A stretch of DNA of 64,000 nucleotides, from the NCBI GenBank assembly GCA_038093975.1, contig JBBPTG010000126.1:1-64000 (forward strand), in the 5' to 3' direction. The position numbers and the translations under genes were made by a program. Positions within the stretch are counted from its first letter, which is position 1, and every line of letters begins with the position of its first letter. Under the pieces are notes generated by a model that did not search any database, was not told the origin of the DNA, and worked only from the letters and a program-made list of their open reading frames with translations. Shown piece by piece: positions 10,879 through 20,243 of this stretch. The DNA is from Chalciporus piperatus. Lineage: Eukaryota > Basidiomycota > Agaricomycetes > Boletales > Boletaceae.

Positions 10879-12921
10879 TCAGATCAGGGAGTTGGCTACT
10901 TCGTTTATGGACTGCGTTTGCGACCGTGCTGGGGAGAGGGGGCGCTGGGATGGGGGGAGAGGAGGCGTGCTGGTTGAGGGTTGGGAGAAGGTGGATATGA
11001 ACGTGTCCAGTGTGGATTGGGTGTGGTTAAGGTCGATTAGCGGTGGGTGGTCACGTGGGCGAGGTCTGCCTTTGGGTCCGGTGGGCTTGTAGTAGGCAGG
11101 TGATCGTTTAGGATGGACTGGTATGGTGTTGGCGGCGGTAGCTGGCGATGGTATGGCGTTGGTATCCTTACGCGTCCCGACTCTGTGATCTTTGGGGGCG
11201 GTTCTAAAATTCAAGGAGGACTGGTGAAGGGCGGCGGGTTCTGAGTTGTGGGGGGGTGGCTTGTTTGATTGTGTTATCGGCTCCTTTCTTGGCAACCTTT
11301 TCGGTGGGAGCGATACCTGTGTCCAGCTTTCGTGAGTGGGGAAATAGGGCATGAGGTTTTCCGGGTGCTTAGCGTTAAGTTCGTTGCTTTTCGCAATGAA
11401 CGTCGGACATTTGAGGTCGTTGCTTGCGTGCCCACCGTCGTTACAGCTTGTACAGAAGGAGCCTTTACGGCTAGTGCAGGCTTCTGTTTTATGGAGGTGG
11501 CCGCATTGAGCGCAGACGTCATGTAAGGATTTGCATACGCGAGCTATGTGTCCCCAAATCTGGCACTTAGCGCAGCGGACTGGCTCTCGTCTTTCTTTCC
11601 ATGGGTGTAGCCTCTCCTTGCCGACCAGGAGGCCATCTCTGAGAATGATATTAGCGGAGTCGACATCGTTGAATGAGAATACTGCGTGTGCGACCCGTTG
11701 GTTGGGCGCTCGTTTTTCGATTGGTTTGACCCATCTGACGCTGTCTAGGGTTCCGCTGCGTAGATTATTCTCTTCTTCTAGTTCCTCTAACCATTCTTTG
11801 CTCTTAGTGTCGTGATGTATGGGAAGGAAGGGGACGAGTATCTGATGGAGTCGGTCTTTGACTATTGCCTGGACGTCTAGGGTAGTGATTAGTTTGGTTC
11901 GTATGTCTGGTTCACGAATCCAATCCGCCGCTAGCGCGTCGTCCAACTCCACCGTGATGCCTCCTCCTCGTAGACGTAGGATAGCTTTTACTTTGGGTGA
12001 AAAGCCATAGGGAGGGCGCAGGATGTCGATGGCATCTTGAATCTTAGATGCTATGTCGCCGTTTGAAGTGGTGGCATCGTAGATGGGCTGATCGCTTGTG
12101 GGATGCAGTAGGAATTGGCGCTCGCGGACTGCTGCTCTGGCGATGGCTGGTAGGGTAACGGGGTTGGTAGTGGTGGTGGGTGTTGGGAGGGGTGAGGGGT
12201 CTGCGTTGGCTTTGACGACGCTGCTGTATGATGGGCGTTTGTTGTTGTTGTCGGACATGTTGTTGGTGGTGCAGAGGGTGTTGATGCAGTCTTGTGTGGC
12301 GCTTAGCGAGGGAGTGAGTAGCTCGATCGCGTTCTTGACGTCGCCTATGCTGGAGTAGACTGCGTCTGCCGCTTCCTCTACTCGTTCGAGAACGGATTCG
12401 ATAGATGGGGAGGGGGGAGAGTTTGGAAAGTTGAGACGGGTGCGTTCGAGGTCTTTCGTGTTGGTCTCGAGGTTTTCGGCCGTTTGCATCATTTTCCCTA
12501 TGTGGGGCGAAATGGCGGTTATAACTTGGGCTGCGACTTCCGTTGCTATTGAGGCTTTGACGTGGCCTATAACTGCTGTCGCGGTCTCGGAGGCTGCATG
12601 ATCGCGCAGGATATAGATTACTGCCCGGATGGCCTCGACAGCGGGGCGTGGGACTTTATTTAACTGCGAAATTTGGGCCAGTGCGTGTGCTAGGTGCTCG
12701 ATTGAAAGTGGATGTCCCACCTGGCATATTAAGTGTTTTTCTAAGTATTTGACGCTTTCTTCTACACTCGTTACCGAGTAGTCGTCTGATTCTAGTAGCT
12801 CGTCTAGGGAGGCAGTGATGTTTGAGTTGCCAATTGATGTTCTGGACGCCCTGTTGGTGGGCGTGGGAAGTTTGGGCATAGTCCCTGCCGTGCGGGTGTT
12901 ACGCCCATTTCCAGGCGCCAT
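10879..12921 (-). CDS. LINE ORF1: nucleic-acid-binding protein with zinc knuckles
   Basis: This 680-residue frame starts at the ATG at 12921 and ends TGA, followed by two bases and the ORF2 ATG. The first 250 residues are helical and acidic-to-neutral. Residues about 460-520 hold three CCHC-type knuckles: CAKCQIWGHIARVC, CAQCGHLHKTEAC and CTSCNDGGHASNDLKC. The rest is proline/serine-rich. Such proteins coat the retrotransposon RNA and act as chaperones in the ribonucleoprotein particle. There are no frameshifts or stops. Confidence 0.88.
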   Translation of the reverse strand: MAPGNGRNTRTAGTMPKLPTPTNRASRTSIGNSNITASLDELLESDDYSVTSVEESVKYLEKHLICQVGHPLSIEHLAHALAQISQLNKVPRPAVEAIRAVIYILRDHAASETATAVIGHVKASIATEVAAQVITAISPHIGKMMQTAENLETNTKDLERTRLNFPNSPPSPSIESVLERVEEAADAVYSSIGDVKNAIELLTPSLSATQDCINTLCTTNNMSDNNNKRPSYSSVVKANADPSPLPTPTTTTNPVTLPAIARAAVRERQFLLHPTSDQPIYDATTSNGDIASKIQDAIDILRPPYGFSPKVKAILRLRGGGITVELDDALAADWIREPDIRTKLITTLDVQAIVKDRLHQILVPFLPIHHDTKSKEWLEELEEENNLRSGTLDSVRWVKPIEKRAPNQRVAHAVFSFNDVDSANIILRDGLLVGKERLHPWKERREPVRCAKCQIWGHIARVCKSLHDVCAQCGHLHKTEACTSRKGSFCTSCNDGGHASNDLKCPTFIAKSNELNAKHPENLMPYFPTHESWTQVSLPPKRLPRKEPITQSNKPPPHNSEPAALHQSSLNFRTAPKDHRVGTRKDTNAIPSPATAANTIPVHPKRSPAYYKPTGPKGRPRPRDHPPLIDLNHTQSTLDTFISTFSQPSTSTPPLPPSQRPLSPARSQTQSINEVANSLI

Positions 12922-13032
12922 GGGTCTATCTCCGGTGGAGATTGGGGGGATGGTAGGATGGTCTGATTGGGTGAGGAGGTTTGGGGTGGTCTGGTGGACT
13001 ATTTATCGCTGTGCACGATGGTTAAACTGCTT

Positions 13033-13819
13033 CTATTCCTTAGGCTTTTTTCGGGGTCCCGGAGGGGTACCACGTAGTAAGTGGGAAAGAAGTTTTTCCC
13101 ACCATGCTTTGATGCCGCTCGGTGCCTTCTCTGAAGGTAAAACTGTGGCCTCGGTACGCTCGAGGTTATCACACCAGCGTTCGAGTTGGGAGCGTTGGCC
13201 GAGGTATTTGTATTGTGGGATGCCGAAGCCACAGGACTGTGCGTACGGAGCCACAGACAAGGTTTGGTCAAGAGACGCTAACAGATCTTAATGGGACTGA
13301 ACTCACCGTGGCGACCTTGTGGATGTCGATGACAATCGCCGCTCGTGAGCCTGCTTTGCGGCTCTCGGGCGGGATGAGGGCATCGTACTCGGGCGTACCG
13401 AACTCGAGCACGGAGCCTGCGTCGGGACGAGTCCCCAAGAACGGTTGGTGAATGAGAATGTTTATATAACGGCAATAGACGTACCCGTTCCCCACATTCG
13501 CAGGATTCGAGGTGCACCCTCGAAAGCATGGAACAAGATCGTGATCCTCGCATTTCCGGGCTCACGCATATGCGCGACAGTTTCAATACCTGACAAGAAA
13601 TGAGAACGTTCAGAGGGAACAAACCGGGAAGTACTCACCACTACCAGTCATGTCTTCATACCAAACACGGTTTTTGTTCACGATATGAAAGCTTTCGATA
13701 CATCCCTTTGGTGAGAGATTGACGTGCCCATTGAGTGCGGCCGTCGCGACCCAGAACATCTTTTGTCTAGCGATCCATTCGAGATGTTTGTCTGGTATTT
13801 CGTCGTAGAAGATCGCCAT
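13033..13819 (-). CDS. Pyridoxamine 5'-phosphate oxidase-like flavoprotein
   Basis: Four exons (13819-13639, 13589-13485, 13416-13307, 13236-13033) join in phase to give 199 residues. The start MAIFYDEIPDKHLEWI, the segment ATAALNGHVNLSPKG, HMREPGNARITILFHAFEG, LEFGTPEYDALIP and the late SCGFGIPQYKY are the marks, from memory, of fungal PPOX-class split-barrel FMN proteins. True vitamin B6 oxidase activity is not implied; many members are of unknown substrate. It is an intact host gene, yet boxed in: a Harbinger element begins 75 bases upstream of its ATG and a LINE lies within about 110 bases of its stop. Both may affect its promoter or 3' end. Confidence 0.82.
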
Positions 13820-13896
13820 GGTTGGCGGAGAGGGGGGCGGATGAAAAAGTGAGCGTGTGTACGAGAAAGTGAGAGATAAGAGGCCTAGGAAGCTAA

Positions 13897-13943
13897 GAGC
13901 CTGTCCAGCAACCGGTTTCTCGCCAGTTTCTCGCTCCAGTTTC
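13897..13943 (+). repeat. Harbinger left terminal inverted repeat, 47 bp
   Basis: It starts GAGCCTGTCCAGCAACCGG directly after the TAA duplication and is the exact reverse complement of 16644-16690. Confidence 0.95.
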
Positions 13944-14012
13944 TTGTCCAAAATAGAACCAAATAGAAATCGTGACAATAGTGTGATTTCCATATCCGGG
14001 TTTGTCGCCTCC

Positions 14013-15351
14013 ATGTCGTCACCTTCTCCTCAGGCTCGCGAACTCTTGCTGCAAAAATTTATGCTGCTTCGCTGGGCTGCAGCCATGGTAGCACAAATCA
14101 TCATGGCAGCAGCCCTGGTCTACGCTGCTCCTCTATACAACAAACAACCCTATCACACATCTATTCTCAGTGGTCAGGCATGGGTACAAGAACTTCTCGA
14201 TGGTCATCCGGATCGGATCAAATGTGAACTCGGGATGCGGAAGCATGTTTTTCAGCAGCTTGTTCAAGAGTTGCGTGAGATAGGTTTTGCCAACTCGCGT
14301 TATATCACTCTGGAAGAGCAAGTTGCTATTTTCTTGTACATGTCGGTCACTGGATTATCTAGTCGCCATGTTGGAGAGCGCTTTCAGCACTCCCCAACCA
14401 CGATCACAAAGTATATCTCCATTTATTTATAATATTTTTGCTAAATACTCTTGTCTAGATATTTCAAGAAAATTTTGGTCGCTGTATCCTCTCCACCCTT
14501 CTATCCTAGATATGTTTTTCTCCCCCCTGACGACGCTCCAACTCCCCTCAACATTCGTTGCAATCCAAAGTTCTTCCCCTACTTTCGAGATGCTCTGGGT
14601 GCTATGGACGGGACACATATCAACTGTTGTCCCTCTGCGTCAGAGCGTCATTTGGCTCGGGATCGCAAAGGAGGTATTACTCAAAATTGCCTGGCATGCT
14701 GCTCATTCGACCTTCGCTTTCAATACATTCTCAGTGGATGGGATGGCTGTGCATCCGATGCCAGCATGTATCAGGACGCACGTCTCTCTGATTTGTTTAT
14801 CCCTCCTGGCAAATATTATCTTGCTGATGCTGGATTTGGCATTTGCAATGCACTTCTGGTGCCGTATCGCAACACTCGATACCATTTGGCAGAGTGGGGT
14901 CGGGCCCAAGTACGGTGAGCAATTTTTTCATTTAGATATACATCCATTTAACCCAGGCCATCAAAGCCCTCAGACACCACAGGAGCTATACAATTTGCGA
15001 CACGCATCTGCTAGAAATGCCGTTGAACGTATCTTTGGGATCCTCAAGCGACGTTTTCGAATTCTTATTCATGCACCAGAATTCAGCATGGCCAAGCAAG
15101 CTCGTATCCCCCCTGCTCTTGCCGCAATTCACAATTTTATTCGGGTTCATGATCCTACGGAGATTCAGGAGTTTCGCAATGTTCCAGAAAATGTTGACAT
15201 GAACCCAGGTACACCGAGGGGAGTATTGGCAGAGGGACCCGCGACCCGTGCAGAAAAAGAGCAGGCAGGCAATTTCAGAGATGATCTTGCTCAGACAATG
15301 TGGGAGGATTATCTGGACCATATAGCAAGGAATGGGGCTGGTTTGGAGTAG
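14013..15351 (+). CDS. PIF/Harbinger DDE transposase
   Basis: Exons 14013-14410, 14459-14914 and 14967-15351 join in phase to give 412 residues. The N-terminal region (about residues 1-130) contains a helix-turn-helix-like part with SSRHVGERFQHSPTTITKY. The catalytic domain shows aspartate in GAMDGTHINCCPSA, a second in YYLADAGF, and the glutamate in ASARNAVERIFGILKRRF, the DDE_Tnp_4 pattern. A CAG acceptor at 14956 would break the frame; the AAG acceptor ending at 14966 restores a smooth RPQTPQELYNLRHA junction. The enzyme would act with the Myb/SANT-like protein encoded convergently 19 bases beyond its stop. The frame is open upstream through the terminal repeat, but the first ATG inside the element at a sensible place is 14013. 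Confidence 0.9.
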
Positions 15352-15370
15352 TTACATTCAAGGGATTGTA

Positions 15371-16543
15371 CTAAATAGTGGGACCAGTACTAGTACCATC
15401 CCTCTGTACAATCTTTCGCTGAATCCAGACACGTCGCAATCCCTCCGCCTCCGAACCCTGAATCATCATGTAGGTATCAGCTGCTGCGACATCAGCCTCA
15501 AAAACCTCAATCAAAGATGACATCTGCTCGTCTGAAAGATCCTTCTCTACCTTCAGTGCACATGCCATCGCTTGGCGCTTGCGAATGGGAGAGAGCATCA
15601 ATGTCGCCACCGGCACTGACTCGACTGGCGACTCGGAGGTGGCGGAAGTCTGAGAGAATGAGGAAGATGCGCTCTGAAACAAGGTGTTGAAGTCAGCAAA
15701 GTGATCTGCGAGCGACTCGAGCACTGCAGTTCCTGATTTGGGCTTCTTCGAAGGAGGACGAGATGACCGAGAAGAGTCGACAACAGCAGAAATGGAGCGT
15801 TTGAGTGACGGGGTGATGCGAGGAGGTGTTAACTCCCACGTGATAGACTTGCCGTCTTCATCATCAGATGCTGGGGGTGTCTCGACAGCTGGCTGTGTTG
15901 GGTGGAATACGTTGGTCCCTTTCGCGGTGTCAGAGGGAACAAGAATCTCCATGAAGGTACAATGAGCCCATCCTTTGTTGCGAAATGGCCTCGCAAGTGG
16001 GCGCTTCTATGGCAAATTCAACAAAGAGATCATCGAATCATACAAACGTACCTTGACAAACGCATCCCAAACATCGCTCGTTGCATCGTCTATGCTCGCC
16101 CCTGTCTCATCAGACCATGCTGGGAAGCCCGATTGGCGCTTGATCTCGCAGATTATGGCCCATCTTTCCTTGAGCTTGTTGAATTTGAGTGACCTGTATC
16201 CTCGAATGTGGATAACACTCACCTTGGTCCACTTGTTCTTACATGCACTTGCATTGGTGGGACCTCCGAGTTTCTGGAACTCGGAGTCGGACAGACCTTC
16301 AGGGCAGGTCTGGAGATGCTTCACAGAAGCCTCGAATGTGGTTTTCTTGAAGCTCATTCCATCTCCAGCTTCCGACTTGTGCTCGATCAAAAACTGGAGA
16401 AACCGCTCGACAACTGATTCAGGCCACTTGGAGGTATCACTGGTGGGCTTTTTGGTTGGTTTTCCGGTGCCGGGAAGGGTTCCAGAGGTGTCCGGAATGG
16501 TATCGAGCACTGCCGGCGAGTGCGAAGCAGCCGATTTGGCCAT
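15371..16543 (-). CDS. Harbinger partner protein, Myb/SANT-like
   Basis: Exons 16543-16223, 16174-16052 and 16006-15371 join in phase to give 359 residues. The N-terminal domain (about residues 20-140) has the spaced aromatic residues of Myb/SANT-like domains found in Harbinger partners: SKWPESVVERFLQFLIEHK, NKWTKLKERWAIICEIK and SGFPAWSDETG, followed by WDAFVKKRP. The C-terminal half is serine/proline-rich with a basic patch SRPPSKKPKSG, a possible nuclear signal. In this superfamily the partner recognises the element ends and helps bring the transposase into the nucleus. An in-frame ATG at 16600 is a possible alternative start. Confidence 0.85.
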
Positions 16544-16643
16544 AGATGATGAGCTGTAGGTAGTCTTGAGCTCGCACTCGAATCTATTACCGAGAGTCAC
16601 ATTTTGTCACAAATAATCACACTTTTGTCACACGGTCACACGG

Positions 16644-16690
16644 GAAACTGGAGCGAGAAACTGGCGAGAAACCGGTTGCTGGACAGGCTC
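16644..16690 (-). repeat. Harbinger right terminal inverted repeat, 47 bp
   Basis: It is the exact reverse complement of 13897-13943 and is followed by TAA at 16691-16693, the second copy of the target duplication. Confidence 0.95.
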
Positions 16691-16693
16691 TAA

Positions 16694-19600
16694 GTAGTGA
16701 ACCCGAGTGGCATCATATGGAGGGTGATTATGTAAGCGGTGCTTATCTTATTGACGTTTGTTCCCGATGCTGTGCTGGAACTTAGCGGCGGTCGAGTCGG
16801 GTACGTCTCTTGACAGAGAGACGGAACACCGATACGGGGCGGTCTCGTTCGAAAGTGAGCGTACATCTTTGCAAAAAGATATACCCCCTTTTCGAACCTG
16901 AAGGCCTGGTTCGGGAGCGGCACCACAAACGTAGGGCACGTCGTCATCCGTACACATTAGGGCTGGAAATCTAACTCTACTCTCGAATGAGCACACGGAC
17001 TTCCGTAAATGACCGTAACCAGGGCCGTGTATGCGCCTTTCGTGACGCATACATCCATCACCTAAAGTTCAAACTAGCCCTTCTGGAACATAGTAGGAAC
17101 CCAACGTTCCCTTGGCGCAAGTGACGGTAGCCCCTCACCTATAAAGAACACGTGGTCCATCGTCACCTGCACGTTTGGACAAAGACGCGATCACTATCAA
17201 CTTAGCAGACACACAGAGGTGAAGGCGCTCACATTCAGTAAGTACGAAGGTAGGGCCAGCTTTCACGAAATCGCCTATTAATTGATCCGGCGTTGGCACA
17301 TAACACTAAATCCAAATCAGTGACCCCGTTCGATATCGAGATGCAGATCATCGACTTACTCATATCACGATGGCTAGAGCATCGATACTGGCAAGCAAGA
17401 CCGGAGACTCCATCACGAACGATCTTGCACAACTTACAACGTCAAGAATCCCATTTGCATAAACACGGCGGTCAACTGTGAGATGATGTCAGATTTCCCC
17501 TTAATGGGCAGAACGACCCAATGAGATTCCCGGGCGACAAAAGCTTGGACGACTGTACCGGATGGCCTCTTCTTGATAGTACCCTATAGAAGCTGTGACG
17601 ATCGTGTCACAAATAGCAACCGCTATCGCGGCCGATGGATAGAATTGAGCGCTCCTGTGAGTCATGCGGGGGAGGGTGTGAATAATGGGTACCGTACTTG
17701 GTCGACGAAGAGATTGCATTTTTCGGTCCGGGAGCGCGGATCCTGCTCATGGAGTGATGAGTGGGAGCTTGAATATACGTTATACAGGTACGCACAACTG
17801 AGCTGTACCTACTACATGGAATGAATCCAAGAATCTGTTATCGGGAGTTACTTGACAGCTGCCAGAAGGAAATCGTATTTATTCCCAGGACTGCTCACCT
17901 TCACTTTTTCAATCAGCTATTACTTCCGCGAGTGTATCTGTACATCGTACCACTATCAGATATACCAATTTCCATTACTGACTTGGAGTAAAGGTCAATA
18001 CAGGGAAGTTGAATGTACGAACTTATCCAACCTCTGTGAGCATAGAAACTATCACCTCGTGAGAAGTTGGTGTTCGCATAAGATACGGCAGGCTTACATT
18101 TGGACTATGAAAGGCACCAAGTACCTGAGAGGTCCCCTCAGGAGAGGATTGGGGGGAAGAAGACACATGACTTACGACTAGGGACATGTCAAGCTAGCAG
18201 GTGAGGTCACAGAAAGGCCGAGTTGCAGCATTGACTCACTCCGGAAGATATATTGTGCAAGAGGCACATTCACATGACCGACTGTCAATCAAGCTTGATG
18301 GTGTAGAAGAAGTAAGGCCCACGAATGTTTGGGCGCTTTCGAGCCCGCTGTTCGACACAGTCAGTGTACAGAATAGAATCGTGTCGAGTTGAATCATCTC
18401 ATCGATCGATGATGAGTAAAGCAATCAAACATACCTCAAACCCTGAGGTCTGAAGAAGTGGTCAAACAACGACTGAATTTTTCAGATATATGCCTTACCT
18501 ATCAAACTTGACGTCCAGATAGATGTGCTGGACGTGGTCCTCGTGAGTACTTTGCTCGCAAACGCAGTGGACAGAAGTGCGAAAAACGCCTGAAATTTCT
18601 TGGCGTAAAACACGTTGAAAACTCTGCCCGTCACGGTGCACATGAAGGTAAACTAGAAGAGGGTCAATTATGTTCGGAGCGGATTATAGTCCTGGACTAG
18701 CGGAGAACCCAAGATATAATATGCTCCCATCGGAGAGACAGTGACCCCTCTGCCAACTGGTGGCAAGTTGCGTGGCTCTTGTCATTGGGGATTATTCTCG
18801 ATTATCATTCCTGTCTCGAAATCAGTTTTGCCGCGGTCACCGTAATCGCGATGGTCAATCACTGCCACTGGGAGTGGTTGATCCGAGTTTGACCTTCCAC
18901 ACTCAGCTTCGTTTTGGTTGTCTTCAAGTTGCAATTCGGACCTTGTGGCAACTTGAAACAAAAGTCTGCTGCCAACTGCGTCCGAGTCTCGATTCAAGTT
19001 TGGCCATCATTTAAATGAATCATTATTCCTGCCACTCGCAACTCCAGTTCATTCACATATTCATGATTCTGATTCTCAACTGAGGGACTGCACCACCGAG
19101 GTAACATACAAATCCTGCTGATGTGAGCTCGGAGAGGTTTTGAGTTCACAAAAGCGAAAGCCTTTGAGTCACCTCAAGTGGCGGCAGAGAGATTCACTGA
19201 AAGATTATTCATCTGGCCCAGCAATGGTGTCGGTGGGAATGTCAATTTGCGTTTGGTGGTTGACCAGAATACTGACAGACTCGGAGGACTGTAGGTGCCA
19301 GACATGGACGTGTAACACACACGTGGAGTGGCTGAGCTCATATCGAGACTGGACAGTTAGAGGCTGTATTGTGCCCCTGAGGCGGAGATGAGAGGCTAGA
19401 GTGACGAGCCATCTATGTTGTGTTTGACTTGGGCGTCAACAGAGCCAGGAAATCCCAGTTGGTCTCGACTCAACCAGTGGATGTCAATCTACCTGATCCA
19501 AACAATGAGCTTAGCGCTCTGGTGAACAGTCCTATTAGAATAGCCCGACTCAGAGGTGCCATGGTGATGATTATGGTTCAGATATTTACCTACCCTCGAA

Positions 19601-19699
19601 GGTTTATATGGTCCGCCCTCTCGGGGAAAGCCCCTAGGAGAGGAAGAATCAGGGACGGGTCAAATCGAAGGCCAACCTCGAGCGTCAATGGAGCAGCAA
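16694..19699. other. 3-kb stretch without a resolved gene
   Basis: No gene could be built here. Exon-like pieces occur, such as an open minus-strand segment at about 18,500-18,660 that ends at a GTAAGG donor, and short frames near 16,750-17,050 and 18,230-18,430, but none shows a family motif or chains to a neighbour. The stretch is probably decayed accessory DNA. It lies upstream of the cysteine-rich fragment on the minus strand, so parts could be its former 3' exons. Confidence 0.4.
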
Positions 19700-20235
19700 T
19701 CCATCAACTAGCGCAGAAACTGACTCGCTTGATGTCATCCCCAGCCTGGTCATAGTCCCAGGCCGTGTTATACCCGGACCTAATGTTATCTACTCCACGA
19801 AGACTGCCATCGTCAACAATTACGCCCAGTGGAACATCACCAACGCAAAACGTAGTTGGTGCCCGCCTCGATTGCTGGGCTGTCCTTGTGATCAAAGATG
19901 ATAGGCCACACGGGTTTCTTGGCTCCGACGATCCTGCATTTAGAGACGCAGTGAGATGTGCAACCAAAGTTGTTGCCATATTCTTCCAGACCAGAAGCCT
20001 TTTCTAGCTTCGAACACTTGCCGCAGATATCATGGTCAAGATGTGGAAACTCGTGAGAACATCCGGAGCATCGAAGGGCGACTCGGAGTGGAGAGGTGCG
20101 AAGACACGAAAGACTGTTGGGCTGGGGATGGCAGCAACATTGGTTTACCACTCGGATGCAATAGCTTACACAATTAGACTTGTCGTAAATAAAAGAAAAC
20201 TCGAAATCCCGAAATTGGACCTGGTACACATACAC
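19700..20235 (-). pseudogene. Cysteine-rich fragment, possibly from an alpha-kinase-type protein
   Basis: On the minus strand a frame at 20235-19837 shows paired cysteines, CSGCSHEFPHLDHDICGKC followed by CTSHCVSKC, like a zinc ribbon. A second frame at 19979-19704 continues FCVGDVPLGVIVDDGSL and GYNTAWDYDQAGDDIKR. The two frames appear to be halves of one protein separated by a frameshift or unseen intron. Double CxxC modules of this kind precede atypical alpha-kinase domains in some basidiomycete proteins, as I remember it. No kinase domain is found here, so the assignment is weak and the locus is probably broken. Confidence 0.3.
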
Positions 20236-20243
20236 CTGGCTTG

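Larger units (their letters stand above)
6322..13020 (-). mobile_element. Tad1-like non-LTR retrotransposon (LINE), both ORFs open
   Basis: The element reads on the minus strand: ORF1 with zinc knuckles, then ORF2 with endonuclease, reverse transcriptase and RNase H, about 600 bases of 3' untranslated sequence and a terminal A-tract seen as T26 at 6322-6347. The 5' border lies between 12,922 and about 13,033, the stop codon of the neighbouring gene; the end given is an estimate. No target-site duplication is visible: the bases before the T-tract do not recur near 13,000. ORF content and the presence of RNase H fit the fungal Tad1 group. The absence of stops over more than 6 kb suggests a young copy. 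Confidence 0.85.
13897..16690. mobile_element. PIF/Harbinger DNA transposon, complete (2794 bp)
   Basis: The element is bounded by perfect 47-bp terminal inverted repeats (13897-13943 and 16644-16690) and flanked by a TAA duplication (13894-13896 and 16691-16693), the TWA-type target of PIF/Harbinger. It holds the two genes expected of the superfamily, convergently arranged: a DDE transposase on plus and a Myb/SANT-like DNA-binding protein on minus. Just inside the ends lie repeated GTCACA/GTGTGA words (about 13,972-13,992 and 16,597-16,640), likely binding sites for the partner protein. Both genes are open and the repeats are perfect, so it looks autonomous and recent. Confidence 0.95.

Noticed and set aside
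7094..12358. Many plus-strand open frames across the LINE
   Set aside because: They are antisense shadows of ORF1 and ORF2 and lack any family motif.
14915..14966. Apparent one-base frameshift in the Harbinger transposase between exons 2 and 3
   Set aside because: It arises only with the CAG acceptor at 14956. The AAG acceptor ending at 14966 gives an open frame and the expected RPQTPQELYNLRH junction.
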